A stretch of DNA of 64,000 nucleotides, from the NCBI GenBank assembly GCA_964019335.1, contig OZ025659.1, positions 620,001 through 684,000 of the forward strand, in the 5' to 3' direction. The translations under genes were made by a program, and so were the position numbers. Positions 1 through 9,724 of the stretch are shown here, piece by piece. Within the stretch, counting starts at the first letter, position 1, and each line of letters begins with the position of its first letter. The notes under the pieces were generated by a model that was not told where the DNA came from, did no database searches, and was given only the letters and a program-made list of their open reading frames with translations. This stretch comes from Diplonema japonicum. Its lineage: Eukaryota > Euglenozoa > Diplonemea > Diplonemida > Diplonemidae.

Positions 1-340
1 AAATATTTATCTTTTCAACAAAAAGAAAAATGAATTTACAACTATATGCAACTTATGCCCAGCAATGACATGTAGACATAAAGAATTGTTTTTCTCTCTC
101 TTCCCCTCCCCTCCCCTCTCCTCTCCTCGCATTGGTACCCTTTGCAGCCGACTCTGACGTTAAAGATCGATTTTTTTCTTCTTTTTTTTCCTGTTTCCAC
201 AGAAATTACACCATTTATTTATTTATTTATTTTTTTTTTTTGCCGCCTTTTTTTTTTTTTTTCTTCGAAAATAATCCGGCCTTCAAAAAAAAAAAAAAAG
301 AAAAAGAAAAAAAGAAAAAAGGGGGGGGAAAAAAAAGAGA
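1..340. other. Intergenic, homopolymer-rich
   Basis: No gene is supported here. The stretch is CT-rich (repeated TCCCC/TCTCC runs), followed by T tracts and then A/G tracts leading to the ATG at 341. The reading frames through it encode only Phe/Lys runs. A phrase near position 48 (GCAACTTATGCCCAGCA) recurs in altered form near 33151, so part of it may be an old dispersed repeat. Confidence 0.6.
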
Positions 341-1192
341 ATGACTGCGTACCAGAAGGGTGTGTTTCGCACCGATGCCCCGCCGTTGCATGTTGGGCGC
401 AAGGCGAATCAGGAGCTGGCAGAACGTCGGTCGCAAAGCGCTGATTTCCACAAGAAGAACAAGATAGAATGCACAGCAACTCGGGATCATCTTGTGGTGG
501 GGAAGGCACCTTGCGTGGAACACCCCACACCAAAGCCCCACAAGCACCTAGTAGATGGCGTCCGTGCGAACAAGTCAAGGTGCCCATGGGACGTGGCACA
601 ACTGTCTGCCCGGAACAAACATAAGGGAAGGAAGAATGTAGACACATCTACGTATTACAGAGAAAAGAAGTTCGGGAAGGGATCAGGACTTGCTCCTGTG
701 TGGGAAAGCGATGCTGCCGCAAAATTCGTCTACCCTGACAGAGAGGGTGGCGGTGCGCCGAACAAAAAGAAGACCGATCCCAACAAATCTGGTGGGTCGG
801 TGGAAAGTACAGTTGAAAGAAGATGGAAACCCTCTAGGAAGCATCTTGAATGCAGCAAGAGTCAATCTGCGGAATACGCGCCTCCTCACAAGCAGCTCTC
901 TTACCAACGGCGTTCGTCGGCTACCAGCCTTTGGGGCCCCGAACCCGGTCCTGCGAAGGTGACCCGTTCAGCTTCCGCGGAACTTCGCCCACGGTCCAGG
1001 TCCCCCTTCGCCACCTCCTTCGACCTTCCCCAGGCCAAGCCCTCCCCTTTGAATATCGAACCGAGCCGTAGCTGTCCGTATGATGCTAATTATAGGCCGT
1101 CGCAAGGGCCGACCCATATGGAACCCGGAAAGAGGTGTGTGGGGAATTTAAAAAAAAAAAAAAATCAGAAACGAGTTCCGTCCGCGTACTAG
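341..1192 (+). CDS. Hypothetical basic protein, 283 aa
   Basis: I do not recognise this protein. It is a hydrophilic, basic, probably disordered polypeptide rich in Lys, Arg, Ser and Pro, with SxS/RS stretches near residues 190-240 and no signal peptide or membrane segment. The start is the first ATG after a polypurine leader. The 3' end is uncertain. A run of 15 A followed by TCAG at about 1150-1168, preceded by GTGTGTGGGG, resembles the short introns found elsewhere in this window. Splicing it out (1135-1168, 34 nt) would change the last codons and move the stop about 40 nt downstream. Codon use, with G/C-rich third positions, resembles the neighbouring genes, which supports it being real. 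Confidence 0.6.
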   Translation: MTAYQKGVFRTDAPPLHVGRKANQELAERRSQSADFHKKNKIECTATRDHLVVGKAPCVEHPTPKPHKHLVDGVRANKSRCPWDVAQLSARNKHKGRKNVDTSTYYREKKFGKGSGLAPVWESDAAAKFVYPDREGGGAPNKKKTDPNKSGGSVESTVERRWKPSRKHLECSKSQSAEYAPPHKQLSYQRRSSATSLWGPEPGPAKVTRSASAELRPRSRSPFATSFDLPQAKPSPLNIEPSRSCPYDANYRPSQGPTHMEPGKRCVGNLKKKKNQKRVPSAY

Positions 1193-1361
1193 AATCTTCT
1201 CTGCTTCCGACAGCCGTCAGAAGATTTTCGGGTTTTAGGGAGGGGAAGAGGATTTTTTTTTTTTTTTTGTTCGTCCGATGAAATGATGTATACACACTTT
1301 TTTTTTTTTTAGTACATTTTTTGCTTTTTTTGTTTTTCCAGGCTCATTTCCCCTCCCTGCT

Positions 1362-1396
<35 letters not shown>

Positions 1397-1813
1397 CGCC
1401 CGAAAAAAAAAGAAAAGAATAGAAGAAACAAAGGGAGTAAAAGTGTTTTTTTTTTCCCCTCCACAGTACACCCCCCCCCCCCCCCCCCCCGCTATATGTT
1501 CTCCCTTATCTCTTTAAGAAAAAGTTGATTTTTTATTTTTTTTTATTTTACTCATCAAACAAGGTACGTTACATGCCCCACTCATCTCCTTTCCCCTCCC
1601 TTTTTTTTCCAGTTTTTTTTTTCTTTTTACAATATCCTTTTTTTGTGGGGAAAGAAATGTTTTTTTTTTCTTCTTATTCTTCTTTTAGTGTGTTTTATTT
1701 TCTTCTTTGTTGTTCCCCTTTTTTTTTCATTGCGTATAAAATGACGTATTCTTACAAAGAAGGGGTAACGCGGGGGGTGCAAGAAAAAAGAGAAAAAAAA
1801 GAGAGAAAAAAAC
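1193..1813. other. Intergenic spacer with long T/C tracts
   Basis: No gene seen. The spacer holds a T run of more than 30 near 1363-1395, an uninterrupted C run at about 1471-1490, and AT-rich low-complexity sequence. The last 60 bases are purine-rich before the protease ATG. A trans-splice acceptor is expected here but cannot be pinned down. Confidence 0.6.
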
Positions 1814-3934
1814 ATGGCAAAAAAAGATCTGTCCGATGCGGCAAACTGTGTTACGTCACGGCAAACCAAGCTGAGCCCGGAGCTGGAGTGGATGTTATAT
1901 ATGATGGTGTGGTATCTCTGCGAGGGGAGGGAAAGCGAAACGGCCGCAAAGGAGTGCGTGGCAGCGTTAAAAAAAATGTGGCAGGCGAACTACTCCATCC
2001 GCGGTGAAGCCGCGAGACTACTTCTGGACAACATAAAAAAATCCAGTGAAAACAACGAAATCATCATAAATAAAACAGGGGTCAGCTTGCTACTCAAAGC
2101 ACTGGAGGCCTCCCCTCCTGTACCTCTCGCAGGAAAGCAAATCCCGTTCATAAATTACGTTTTATCTTCCACGACAAGAACCTGGCAAGACTCCCAAATC
2201 GAAACCCTCTTCGACGCCCTCCTGTCAGTTCCAATGCAGCTCCATGTTTCCGTTTGGCTGCTTGCTCTTCTGAGAGGCCTGCACAAAATGAACCGATTCA
2301 AAATTTTAAAAACGCATATGGAGAGCACTGCTGTTGCAGCTGCGAAGTCTGTCATATCGCGATCGTCATCGCTGGCGATTCGCAAGTCCGCTGCTTACCT
2401 TCTATCGTACTGTCTAATAGGGTATCAGAAGAACGCGGACTTATTCAACTTGACTGCACCTTACCTGGAGGTGGTGATAAACGGAAATGTTACGCCTGAC
2501 GATGATACAGCAGATGAGGTGGTCCGCTCGGGTTCGTTGTACGATCAGCTTCGCCCTCACCGTAAGCTCCGCAGCCGTTTGGCGGTCGCAATAGTTCACA
2601 GCAGGATGCATGTTGGGGATTGTCAGGCCAAGGCGTTCATCCTGAGCTCTTTCAAAGAGTTCCAACGGTATACCGGTACGCCGGTAGCGAACCTCAAACG
2701 TGTGGTGGTCCCTAACAACCTTGCGTACCAGATTCTCCCGGGGCCCTGTGCAGCAAGCATCGCCGCAAGCCAGCCGACGTCTGTTCCAACATTGAAACCC
2801 GTCAAGATCGAACAGGGGATCACCGGGCTGGCCAACCTCGGCAACACCTGCTTCATGGCGTCGTACGTACAAGCTCTGTACTTCGTGAAAGGGATTCGAG
2901 AGACAATTTTATCGCTTCCTTTTGAAACGGGCGACTTCGACCCTGTCACATGGGGGAGGTGCTCTGCGTTGCACCACTTGGGGATGCTCCTTGGTGGGAT
3001 GGAGATCACGACGGAACCGGCTGTGCGGCCGACAGGATTCTACCGCACACTCCCAGCATTCTTCAGAGACTTCAGACAGCACGACGCGATGGAGTTCGGG
3101 TACGGCTTGGTGTCCCTGCTCGAGGAGGAGATCAAGCGGCACTACGGGAACCACGTGAAGTCAAAATTCGCCTCAACATACACAGGCAAGACCAGCAGGA
3201 AGGTAGTATGCAGGGAATGCGAAGTACCTAGTGTGAGGGAAGACACTTACACCAGCCTGAACCTGATGTATCCTGAAGGGAACGAATCGCAACCCACGTC
3301 TGTCGAGAGTCTCTTAGACAACGCAATGTACTCTGAAGAACAACTGACAGGCTCCGACCAGTACGACTGCGAGCGGTGCGGGAAAAAAACCGACGCCTCT
3401 GTTCATGGTGAGGTCACCTCTCTGCCGCCTCACCTGACACTGGTCTTGGGAAGGTTTCGGTACGAAGTGAAGTCCGGTGTGAGGAAAAAGATTTTAACGC
3501 AAACTGATGTGCCTTCGTCATTGGACATCCCTCTCAGACGTGGTGCAGGGGGTGTGAAGAGGTACTCGTTAAGCGCTATTGTCGCCCACTCCGGTGAGTC
3601 CGCACAGTCCGGGCATTATTATTGTATTGGTAAGAAAGACAAGTTTTGGTACACTATGAACGACTCCTACGCCATGCAGTCGCAATCTGTGAATTATCGC
3701 ACTGCGTCTGCTGTGCCGTACTTGCTTTTCTACAGTGAGGATGCGCCGCCGCCACCGTCCAGGAGGCTGGTGACGTCGGTGTCGTGGTTTGAATCCCACT
3801 TGACTTTCAATTATATTCCGCCTGTTGAGGCGCCGAAGGAACCTGTTGTGAAGGGTAAACCCCGCGCTAGGGGGCTTGATGACTCGGACAGTGATCCAGA
3901 GGTGGAGGGTGCCCCTGACCTAAGCCAGCAGTGA
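1814..3934 (+). CDS. Ubiquitin-specific protease (USP/UBP, peptidase C19)
   Basis: This is a cysteine deubiquitinase that would remove ubiquitin from conjugates. Residues 1-330 look helical and repeat-like, without a recognisable domain. The USP catalytic domain starts with the Cys box GLANLGNTCFM (catalytic Cys346). The zinc-ribbon 'fingers' CxxC pairs are present (Cys466/469 and Cys519/522). The His box SGHYYCIGKK (His601) is followed by NDS (Asn616/Asp617) as the third catalytic position. The C-terminus (about 660-706) is Pro-rich and acidic, probably disordered. The 706-aa length and a long helical N-terminus before the USP domain are reminiscent of the USP35/38 type, but I cannot assign orthology. 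No intron is needed; the frame is open throughout. All catalytic residues are present, so it should be active. Confidence 0.93.
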   Translation: MAKKDLSDAANCVTSRQTKLSPELEWMLYMMVWYLCEGRESETAAKECVAALKKMWQANYSIRGEAARLLLDNIKKSSENNEIIINKTGVSLLLKALEASPPVPLAGKQIPFINYVLSSTTRTWQDSQIETLFDALLSVPMQLHVSVWLLALLRGLHKMNRFKILKTHMESTAVAAAKSVISRSSSLAIRKSAAYLLSYCLIGYQKNADLFNLTAPYLEVVINGNVTPDDDTADEVVRSGSLYDQLRPHRKLRSRLAVAIVHSRMHVGDCQAKAFILSSFKEFQRYTGTPVANLKRVVVPNNLAYQILPGPCAASIAASQPTSVPTLKPVKIEQGITGLANLGNTCFMASYVQALYFVKGIRETILSLPFETGDFDPVTWGRCSALHHLGMLLGGMEITTEPAVRPTGFYRTLPAFFRDFRQHDAMEFGYGLVSLLEEEIKRHYGNHVKSKFASTYTGKTSRKVVCRECEVPSVREDTYTSLNLMYPEGNESQPTSVESLLDNAMYSEEQLTGSDQYDCERCGKKTDASVHGEVTSLPPHLTLVLGRFRYEVKSGVRKKILTQTDVPSSLDIPLRRGAGGVKRYSLSAIVAHSGESAQSGHYYCIGKKDKFWYTMNDSYAMQSQSVNYRTASAVPYLLFYSEDAPPPPSRRLVTSVSWFESHLTFNYIPPVEAPKEPVVKGKPRARGLDDSDSDPEVEGAPDLSQQ

Positions 3935-4820
3935 TTTTTTTTTTTTTTTTTTTCAGCAGATGGTCCCGCCGTCAGCACTGCCACACAGGTCAAAACCCCC
4001 CCCCAAAAAAAAAGGGCAGAAACGAGGTGACCCCAGCGAAAACGCAAACTTTTTTTTGGGTGGGGGAAAGGGTAGAGTTAGAGGGGACCTGGCCTCTTTT
4101 TTTTTTTTTTTTTTCCGATTTTTTTTTTTTTTTCCTTTTTTGATTAACTGTGTTCGAATGGGGATATTTACAACAAAAAAAAAAAAACGATGGGTTTTTT
4201 TTTCTAGTTCTTTTTTTTTAAATTTATTTTTCCTTTAGTTATACTTTTCAAGTACTGCTTAGTTTCTTTGTAAGATGTGAAGAGCGTAGCTGGTGGCTAA
4301 CAGTACACCTGTTACATGTTACAGGATACGTACTTTGGGCATAAACACAATGTTTATCCTGCAAAGCTTCTTCTTGTTTCTATATTTTTAACCCGGGGGG
4401 GGGGGGGGGGGGCACAGAAGAGAAGGGGATGGCAAATTATCAAACCCTCCTTGTTTTACGCATTTTCCCATCCCTTACCCCCCCCCCCCCCCCCCACGTG
4501 TCCAATAGGAATAACAAAACAAAGAAGAAAAAAAAGGGGGGTAGAAAAAAAAAAAGGAGGAGAGACACAAAAATACAAAGAAATTATTCTCTCTCGCTTT
4601 CTCACTTTTTTCCTCCATTTTTTTATTTTTTTTTTTCCGTTCTTACCACACCCCTCCAATTTTTCTTTTTTTTTTTTTTATACTTCCACTATCCCTCTGT
4701 GTGTTATAACACTCTACTTTTTTTTTTTTTTTTTTTTCCTCCATTTTTTTTCTGAAGACGAATGACAACAAAAAAAGCCCAAAATTTCTGAAAGGGAAAA
4801 AAAAAAAAAAAAAAAAAGAA
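3935..4820. other. Intergenic spacer, homopolymer-rich
   Basis: No gene is supported. The apparent ORFs here are Phe/Lys/Pro homopolymer translations. The spacer contains a G run near 4396-4412, C runs near 4480-4495 and many T tracts. A 100-base stretch of ordinary complexity at 4240-4370, with a small imperfect hairpin (TAACAG...CTGTTA), is the only non-repetitive part. Confidence 0.6.
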
Positions 4821-5141
4821 ATGTCACGCCCATCTAGCAGCGCTCTCATTTCCCTCACGAGAAGTTTTCTGAGGGAGGCAAACAAAATGAAAGATTACAA
4901 CATCAGCCAATATGTGAAAAGAAGGGTGCTTCAGGATATGAGGAAGAAAATCGACGACGATCAGAAGGTAGCTGAGTTGTACAAACAGGGCATGGCTGAC
5001 CTCGAGGTATTGCACACAAACAAAAAATCGGGAAAACTACAACCCCCCCCCCCCCCCCCCCCCCAACAGGTAGCCAAACGTGCTGCCATCATGCAGAACA
5101 TGTACATTCAGAATCAGAACTTCCTTGCGCTTCAAAAGTAG
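4821..5141 (+). CDS. ISD11/LYRM4-like LYR protein, mitochondrial Fe-S cluster assembly
   Basis: This looks like ISD11, the small LYR-family partner that stabilises the cysteine desulfurase Nfs1 with acyl carrier protein in mitochondria. The evidence is the N-terminal helix ISLTRSFLREANKMKDYNISQYVKRRV (read as ISLTRSFLRE...NISQYVKRRV), which aligns with the LYR/F-box pattern 'LYRxxLRExxRFxxYNxRxYxxRR'. The canonical LYR reads LTR here. Continuous translation inserts a Pro run, but a GT-AG intron at 5007-5069 (donor GTATTG, poly-C, then CAACAG, 63 nt) removes it. That joins ...DLEV to AKRAAIMQNMY, matching the third helix of ISD11 ('ELLKRQAVVGxLY'). The spliced product is 85 aa, typical of the family (about 90). 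The intron length is a multiple of three, so retention would give a longer 106-aa isoform with an inserted Pro tract. Confidence 0.82.
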   Translation: MSRPSSSALISLTRSFLREANKMKDYNISQYVKRRVLQDMRKKIDDDQKVAELYKQGMADLEVLHTNKKSGKLQPPPPPPPQQVAKRAAIMQNMYIQNQNFLALQK

Positions 5142-5320
5142 AGGAAGAAATCCTTTTTTTTTTTTTTTTTTTTTTTTTTATATTTCTCTCCGCCTGGCCA
5201 CCTCAGTGGGGGGTTGCTGCCCCCTCCCCCCCCTTTTTTTTAAGTGGAATGTGTTTTCTTTTTTTTTCAGAAAAAGATCTTTTTTGTAGCGGGGAAAAAA
5301 AAAAAAAAAAAAAAAAAAAG

Positions 5321-6526
5321 ATGCTGACAAGAATAGCAAGAAGAAGCATCACAACCGCACTGCAGTCGACAGAGGTGGTGAGGGACGGGACGAGGGCCAA
5401 GGTGCAATGGAAAGATGGGACGACTCGGGAGTACGACGGTACGTGGTTGAGGCTGGCCTGCAGAAGCTGTTTGCACGAAACTTCCCAAAGGCTCATCTCC
5501 GCCGCGGACCTGGAGCTCCCCGTCCGGCTGAACAAAATCGGCGTTGACGGCGAAATGGTGTCCATCGTCTTCGAAAACGGCCACAAAACAGTCCTCACAA
5601 AGAAATTCCTGGAGGACCACAGCCCATCCAACACATCGAAACCATCCTCCGAAAAATCCAACCCGAACGGCCCGAACAGAATCTCCTGGGAGTCCATTGA
5701 AAACAACAACGAAGAAGGTGTTTGGAATCTTGTAAAACATGTCTCGGAAGACGGGCTTGTCATCGTCACCAACACACCAAACACCGAAGGCGCTGTTGCG
5801 AACATCACCAACAAAATCGGGAGGACGATGGAAACGCTTTATGAGACGATTTTTGACGTGGTGTCCATGCCGGACCCCATCAACATAGCCTACACCGGGG
5901 AAAGGCTTGCATTTCATCAGGATTTACCTTATTACGAGTCCCCACCTGGGATTCAAGCATTGCATTGCAGGGAATTTTCAAGTTGTGTGGAAGGTGGTGA
6001 ATCGACATTTTTAGATGCTCACGCCGTGGCCGAGCTGTTACGAGAAAAATCCCCTCATGACTTCGAGGTGCTATGCAGGGTGCCTGCTTCTTTTCAAAAG
6101 GACCATTTGAACCGAGACCGCCCGGCTCGTTTCTTTTACAAACGCCCGCATATCAATCTTAACCACCGAGGCGAGATCACCGCTGTGTTCTGGTCCCCTC
6201 CCTTCGAGGGACCTCTTAACGTTAATATCGATGATGTTGCTGCGTATCACAAAGCATACAAGAAGCTCAATGATCTTGTGGAGGACCCCGAGATTGCAAA
6301 AGAATTCGGATACAAGTTCCGTCTGCAGGAGGGGGAGGCGGTTGTCTTCAACAACAGAAGGCTGCTTCACGGAAGGGAGTCGTTTAAGTTGAACGGCGGC
6401 GGCCGGCATCTGCAAGGATGCTACGTGACCATCGATGACTTCAACAACCGGCTCCACGCTCTCGCACCGAAGTTTGCGGGCACCGGATATGTATTCAACA
6501 AAACGGGTAATGCTGATTATCATTAG
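5321..6526 (+). CDS. Gamma-butyrobetaine/trimethyllysine dioxygenase-like Fe(II)/2-oxoglutarate oxygenase
   Basis: This enzyme belongs to the TauD-fold 2-oxoglutarate oxygenases of carnitine synthesis (gamma-butyrobetaine or trimethyllysine hydroxylase). The ATG follows a tract of 24 A. The first 20 residues (MLTRIARRSITTALQ...) are Arg/Ser/Thr-rich and resemble a mitochondrial presequence. Residues 25-110 form the small N-terminal DUF971-like domain (VQWKDGTTREYDGTWLR), which binds zinc in BBOX1. The catalytic domain carries the metal triad His199-x-Asp201 (FHQDLPYYESPPGIQ, very close to the BBOX1 motif) and distal His350 (RRLLHGRESF). The length of 401 aa fits BBOX1 (387) and TMLHE (421). 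Substrate preference cannot be fixed from sequence alone, but HxDLPYYE plus PGIQ points to the butyrobetaine branch. Confidence 0.88.
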   Translation: MLTRIARRSITTALQSTEVVRDGTRAKVQWKDGTTREYDGTWLRLACRSCLHETSQRLISAADLELPVRLNKIGVDGEMVSIVFENGHKTVLTKKFLEDHSPSNTSKPSSEKSNPNGPNRISWESIENNNEEGVWNLVKHVSEDGLVIVTNTPNTEGAVANITNKIGRTMETLYETIFDVVSMPDPINIAYTGERLAFHQDLPYYESPPGIQALHCREFSSCVEGGESTFLDAHAVAELLREKSPHDFEVLCRVPASFQKDHLNRDRPARFFYKRPHINLNHRGEITAVFWSPPFEGPLNVNIDDVAAYHKAYKKLNDLVEDPEIAKEFGYKFRLQEGEAVVFNNRRLLHGRESFKLNGGGRHLQGCYVTIDDFNNRLHALAPKFAGTGYVFNKTGNADYH

Positions 6527-6630
6527 AAAGTCTCAAAGAACGAGGAAAAAAGAAAAAATAGGGGGAAATATATATATTTTAGTTTAAACGGAAGGGGATG
6601 GGGGTCGTTCTGCGTGTCGCATGTTTTTTT

Positions 6631-6662
<32 letters not shown>

Positions 6663-6664
6663 TT

Positions 6665-7473
6665 GGGAGTGTGCGATCACAGGAAGAATCCGTGTGGCGG
6701 CGATGTACAGGGGGCTGGGAGTGGTGCGTGATGGCCTGCCCGCAGCTACAGCCCTGCATGGAATCATTCCGAGGGGAGCGGATGAGGATGCTAAGAAACG
6801 GGCGAGGATGATCCAGACGTATTTAGTGAATGTCGTGACAGAACGTGACGCCAAGGCGGCGGAGAGGAGGGTGCGAGGCTGCTCACCTGCAACCCGTGGG
6901 ATGAGGTTAAAACTGGGAAACAGCATGATGTTCCAACAGAGGCGTTTCTGAAATCGAATGGAGCGTCGGGCTTGATCCTGATGTTCCACTTGAAGAGCGT
7001 CCTCAAGTGGCTGAGAGGCCTGCGATGGTATGTAGGTAAGAGCAAGACTTCCATCACAACGATGGAGCTAGCGATTGACTATGAGCAGACCACCCGCCGG
7101 TCACTCATAGGCCCGCTTGACGACCAGGACTTCCTCACGGAGAAAGCCAATAGAATGCGATATCTCTTGGGTCGCATCCAGAAAAGTGCAGAGAGAGGGG
7201 GGCGTAGTGCTTTCCCTGCCAAAGCTAAGTCGAGGGTGCATACCCTGCGACATCTTGGGGGGCCCGACGGCACACGGCTACGACAGGAGACCACTCTTCT
7301 CCTCGAGCCAAACAGCCCCTTACCTAGCACGACTCCATGTAATGTTCCTCGCCCAGATGCCGTCCATCTCATCGCGACAAACAGGCACCAGACAGCAACC
7401 GCAGAACGGTGACCGATAGTGTGAATTTCTACCTGAACAGTGAGCACCCCCATGCACACTGGAACTTTATCGA
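6665..7473 (+). mobile_element. 5'-truncated non-LTR retrotransposon fragment, copy A
   Basis: This 809-bp segment is nearly identical to 23772-24586, with a few substitutions and one small indel near 7360. It is bounded by T tracts on both sides. It encodes the end of a LINE-type ORF: the downstream part of a C-terminal zinc-knuckle region (in copy B the complete CDVC...H...WEC motif is visible), then an Arg/Lys/Ala-rich tail, then a second open frame (about 6970-7412) shifted by one register. The shift between the two coding-like frames occurs in both copies, so it predates their duplication. Here the 5' cut falls inside the zinc motif. No reverse-transcriptase catalytic region remains, so this copy is dead. 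Confidence 0.7.
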
Positions 7474-7817
7474 TTTTTTTTTTTTTTTTTTTAGTCAAAA
7501 AAGTTTTTGGACATTTGTCAGTCCGACATTTTTGTTCTTTTTTTTTTCTAGTATTATATCCCCCCCCCCTTTTTATTTGCGTTGGATAATGTGAGTTCCA
7601 AAAAGGGGGGAGGACAGTAAACGTACTCCTTTTCTTTCATTATCCATCTTTCTCCCCCGCCCACCCCTATTATTTTATTTTTTCTTCATTTCGACAATCG
7701 AATTATTTTTTATTGTGTTTTTATTAGGGGTTGGTCCTCAAGTGGGGTTTACCCTTTACCATCGCCTTTATACGTCCGTCTCCCCCCCCCATTTTTTTGT
7801 ATTTCTTAAAAAATCTT

Positions 7818-7866
<49 letters not shown>

Positions 7867-7901
7867 CAAAAGGGAAAATAAAACCAAAAAAAAAAAAAAA
7901 A
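7474..7901. other. Intergenic spacer with T, C and A tracts
   Basis: No gene seen. The spacer contains poly-T after the retroelement, a C run near 7561, and a tract of about 45 A at 7820-7864 immediately before the ATG of the first Cys-rich family gene. Confidence 0.5.
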
Positions 7902-9017
7902 ATGCAAACCCTAATTCTGGCATTGGCCGCGGTGGCCTCTGTGAAAACGAACCTCAGAAGCGACATCACGATCTGCCCCTCGCAGGACAGCGTGAACAGC
8001 GTGATGGTCTGTGCCCCTATGAACACGTACGACTCAAAACTGAACCTGTGCACTAAGACCTTCTACGCCGGCACGGCAAAGGAGACGGTGTCAAGCTGCT
8101 ACCTCGAACAGTGCTACGGCACTAAAACGCCCCCTGCAGGTGTCGCAAAGTGCACTGTGTCTGATATGGGTGAGAACCAGGACATTGTTGACCAGATCAA
8201 CGGGGTCGCGACTTCCAAGAAGCCCGTCGAAGCCGCATCGCTCAGAGGCACAGCCACAACGCTCGGAGTCTCGCCGCTTGCGCCGACTACTGTCACAAGC
8301 TCCTTTGCCGCACGTCAGCTGTCCAACTTGCCCCCAAGGTGGGGGTGGCCCGACATCGACAACTCTGCGTTCCTGAACTTCCCCGAATCTCTGATCGGGC
8401 GTTTGGGGCAGATCCCCAACGTGTACTTGGACAATTCCTTCGAGATGCGCTTCGCGTGCCCCAACGGGGGTGCTGCTAAGAAGTGCGATCTTTTCGCTTT
8501 CATCTACAGGTGCCCACCATGCACCTTTGCTGACGGCCGTGACGACACCTCGCCCAGCCCGGCAACATTCGCCGCGAAGCTCCTCGCCGACGGGTGGGAG
8601 CCGTACTCCTGCGACGTAAAGTTCCAGCTTGACCAGACGGTGCCCACCCATGAGCATGGTGTCATTGTGTACCACAGGCAGATGGACCAGCACAGCCGTA
8701 GAAACATTAACGGGTGGTACACCATCCAGAGCGAAGGTCTCCTTGAGCTTTCTTGGTACGCGACGAGCGAGGCGACGGCGCACTGCAGTGACTATGACAA
8801 GGACGACTGTTTGACCATTCTCCCCAAGGAGTGCCAGTGGGACGAGGAGGCGCAGACTTGCAACCGTGTGTTGTGCCCGATGGAGGTCAGACCTGAGCTC
8901 CCTCCCAAGGCGCACGGACCTGGTACCGGTAAGCACAGGCCCAGGGGTCCTTGGGGCGAGAAGTGCAAGGTGTGTGTCGACGACGAACGTGACATGTACA
9001 TGCCCAAGTTGAAGTAG
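7902..9017 (+). CDS. Secreted Cys-rich family protein, member 1 (371 aa)
   Basis: Function unknown; I do not recognise this family outside the window. The start is the ATG after the A tract, giving a hydrophobic signal peptide (MQTLILALAAVASV). A variable Cys-containing N-terminal region spans residues 20-130. The conserved core then begins: GWPDIDNSAFLNFPESL, RLGQIPNVY, KCDLFAFIYRCPPCTF, LLADGWEPYSCDVKFQLDQTVPTHEH, VYHRQ, LLELSWYATSEATAHC, ECQWDEEAQTC and, at the C-terminus, KCKVCVDDERDMYMPKLK. The even, conserved Cys pattern suggests disulphide bonds in an extracellular or surface protein. No membrane anchor is visible. It is the first of seven related copies between 7.9 and 36 kb and has its own variable N-terminus. 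Confidence 0.85.
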   Translation: MQTLILALAAVASVKTNLRSDITICPSQDSVNSVMVCAPMNTYDSKLNLCTKTFYAGTAKETVSSCYLEQCYGTKTPPAGVAKCTVSDMGENQDIVDQINGVATSKKPVEAASLRGTATTLGVSPLAPTTVTSSFAARQLSNLPPRWGWPDIDNSAFLNFPESLIGRLGQIPNVYLDNSFEMRFACPNGGAAKKCDLFAFIYRCPPCTFADGRDDTSPSPATFAAKLLADGWEPYSCDVKFQLDQTVPTHEHGVIVYHRQMDQHSRRNINGWYTIQSEGLLELSWYATSEATAHCSDYDKDDCLTILPKECQWDEEAQTCNRVLCPMEVRPELPPKAHGPGTGKHRPRGPWGEKCKVCVDDERDMYMPKLK

Positions 9018-9135
9018 TAGAATTTTTATATTCTTTTCTTTTTTTTTTCCTCCTTTCATCTTGAATGGAAGACAGCAGGCGCTGTTATTTTTATCTTTTT
9101 CTTTTTCTTTCCCTTTTTTTTTTCTACCGACTGTA

Positions 9136-9171
<36 letters not shown>

Positions 9172-9693
9172 CCCTCCGCTCTCTTTATATCCATTAATGC
9201 CTACCATGGCAAAAAAAAAAAAAAAAGAACACAAATACAACACAAACGCAGCAAATATTTTTTCTCGAAAAATTATTACAAACGGTTTTCCCGCTTGCTC
9301 AGGGCGCGTCTTTGGTAGCAGGGAGGAGAGGGGGGTTTTTTTCCCCCCTCTTTTTTTTAAATTATTATTTTAAAAAAAAAAAAAGATTATTCCACCAAGG
9401 GTTGCCTCCTGGCGGTGTTGAAAAAACTTTTCATTTTTAATTCGTTCTTTCGATCCTATAAAAAAAAAAAAAGAGAATGGCGTATTTCTTGTTTTGGGAG
9501 GGTTGGGAAAGATGGTGGAAGGGAGGGGACAATCTTGGTTTTCTCGAGAAAGGAGAAACAGAAAGAAAAAAAAATACTTTCTTCTTTTTAAAACCTTTTT
9601 TTTAACTCCCTTCTCATCGAATCTTACTGCATTCTCACTTGCTTTTTTTTCCCCCCCTTTTTTTTTTATATCCTCTCATTTTTTTTTCATTCT

Positions 9694-9724
<31 letters not shown>

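Noticed and set aside
8091-9194. Long minus-strand open frame (367 codons) opposite Cys-rich member 1
   Set aside because: It is the antisense shadow of a gene with strongly C/G third positions. Its product is Arg/Val-rich with no domain, and similar shadows occur opposite the other members.
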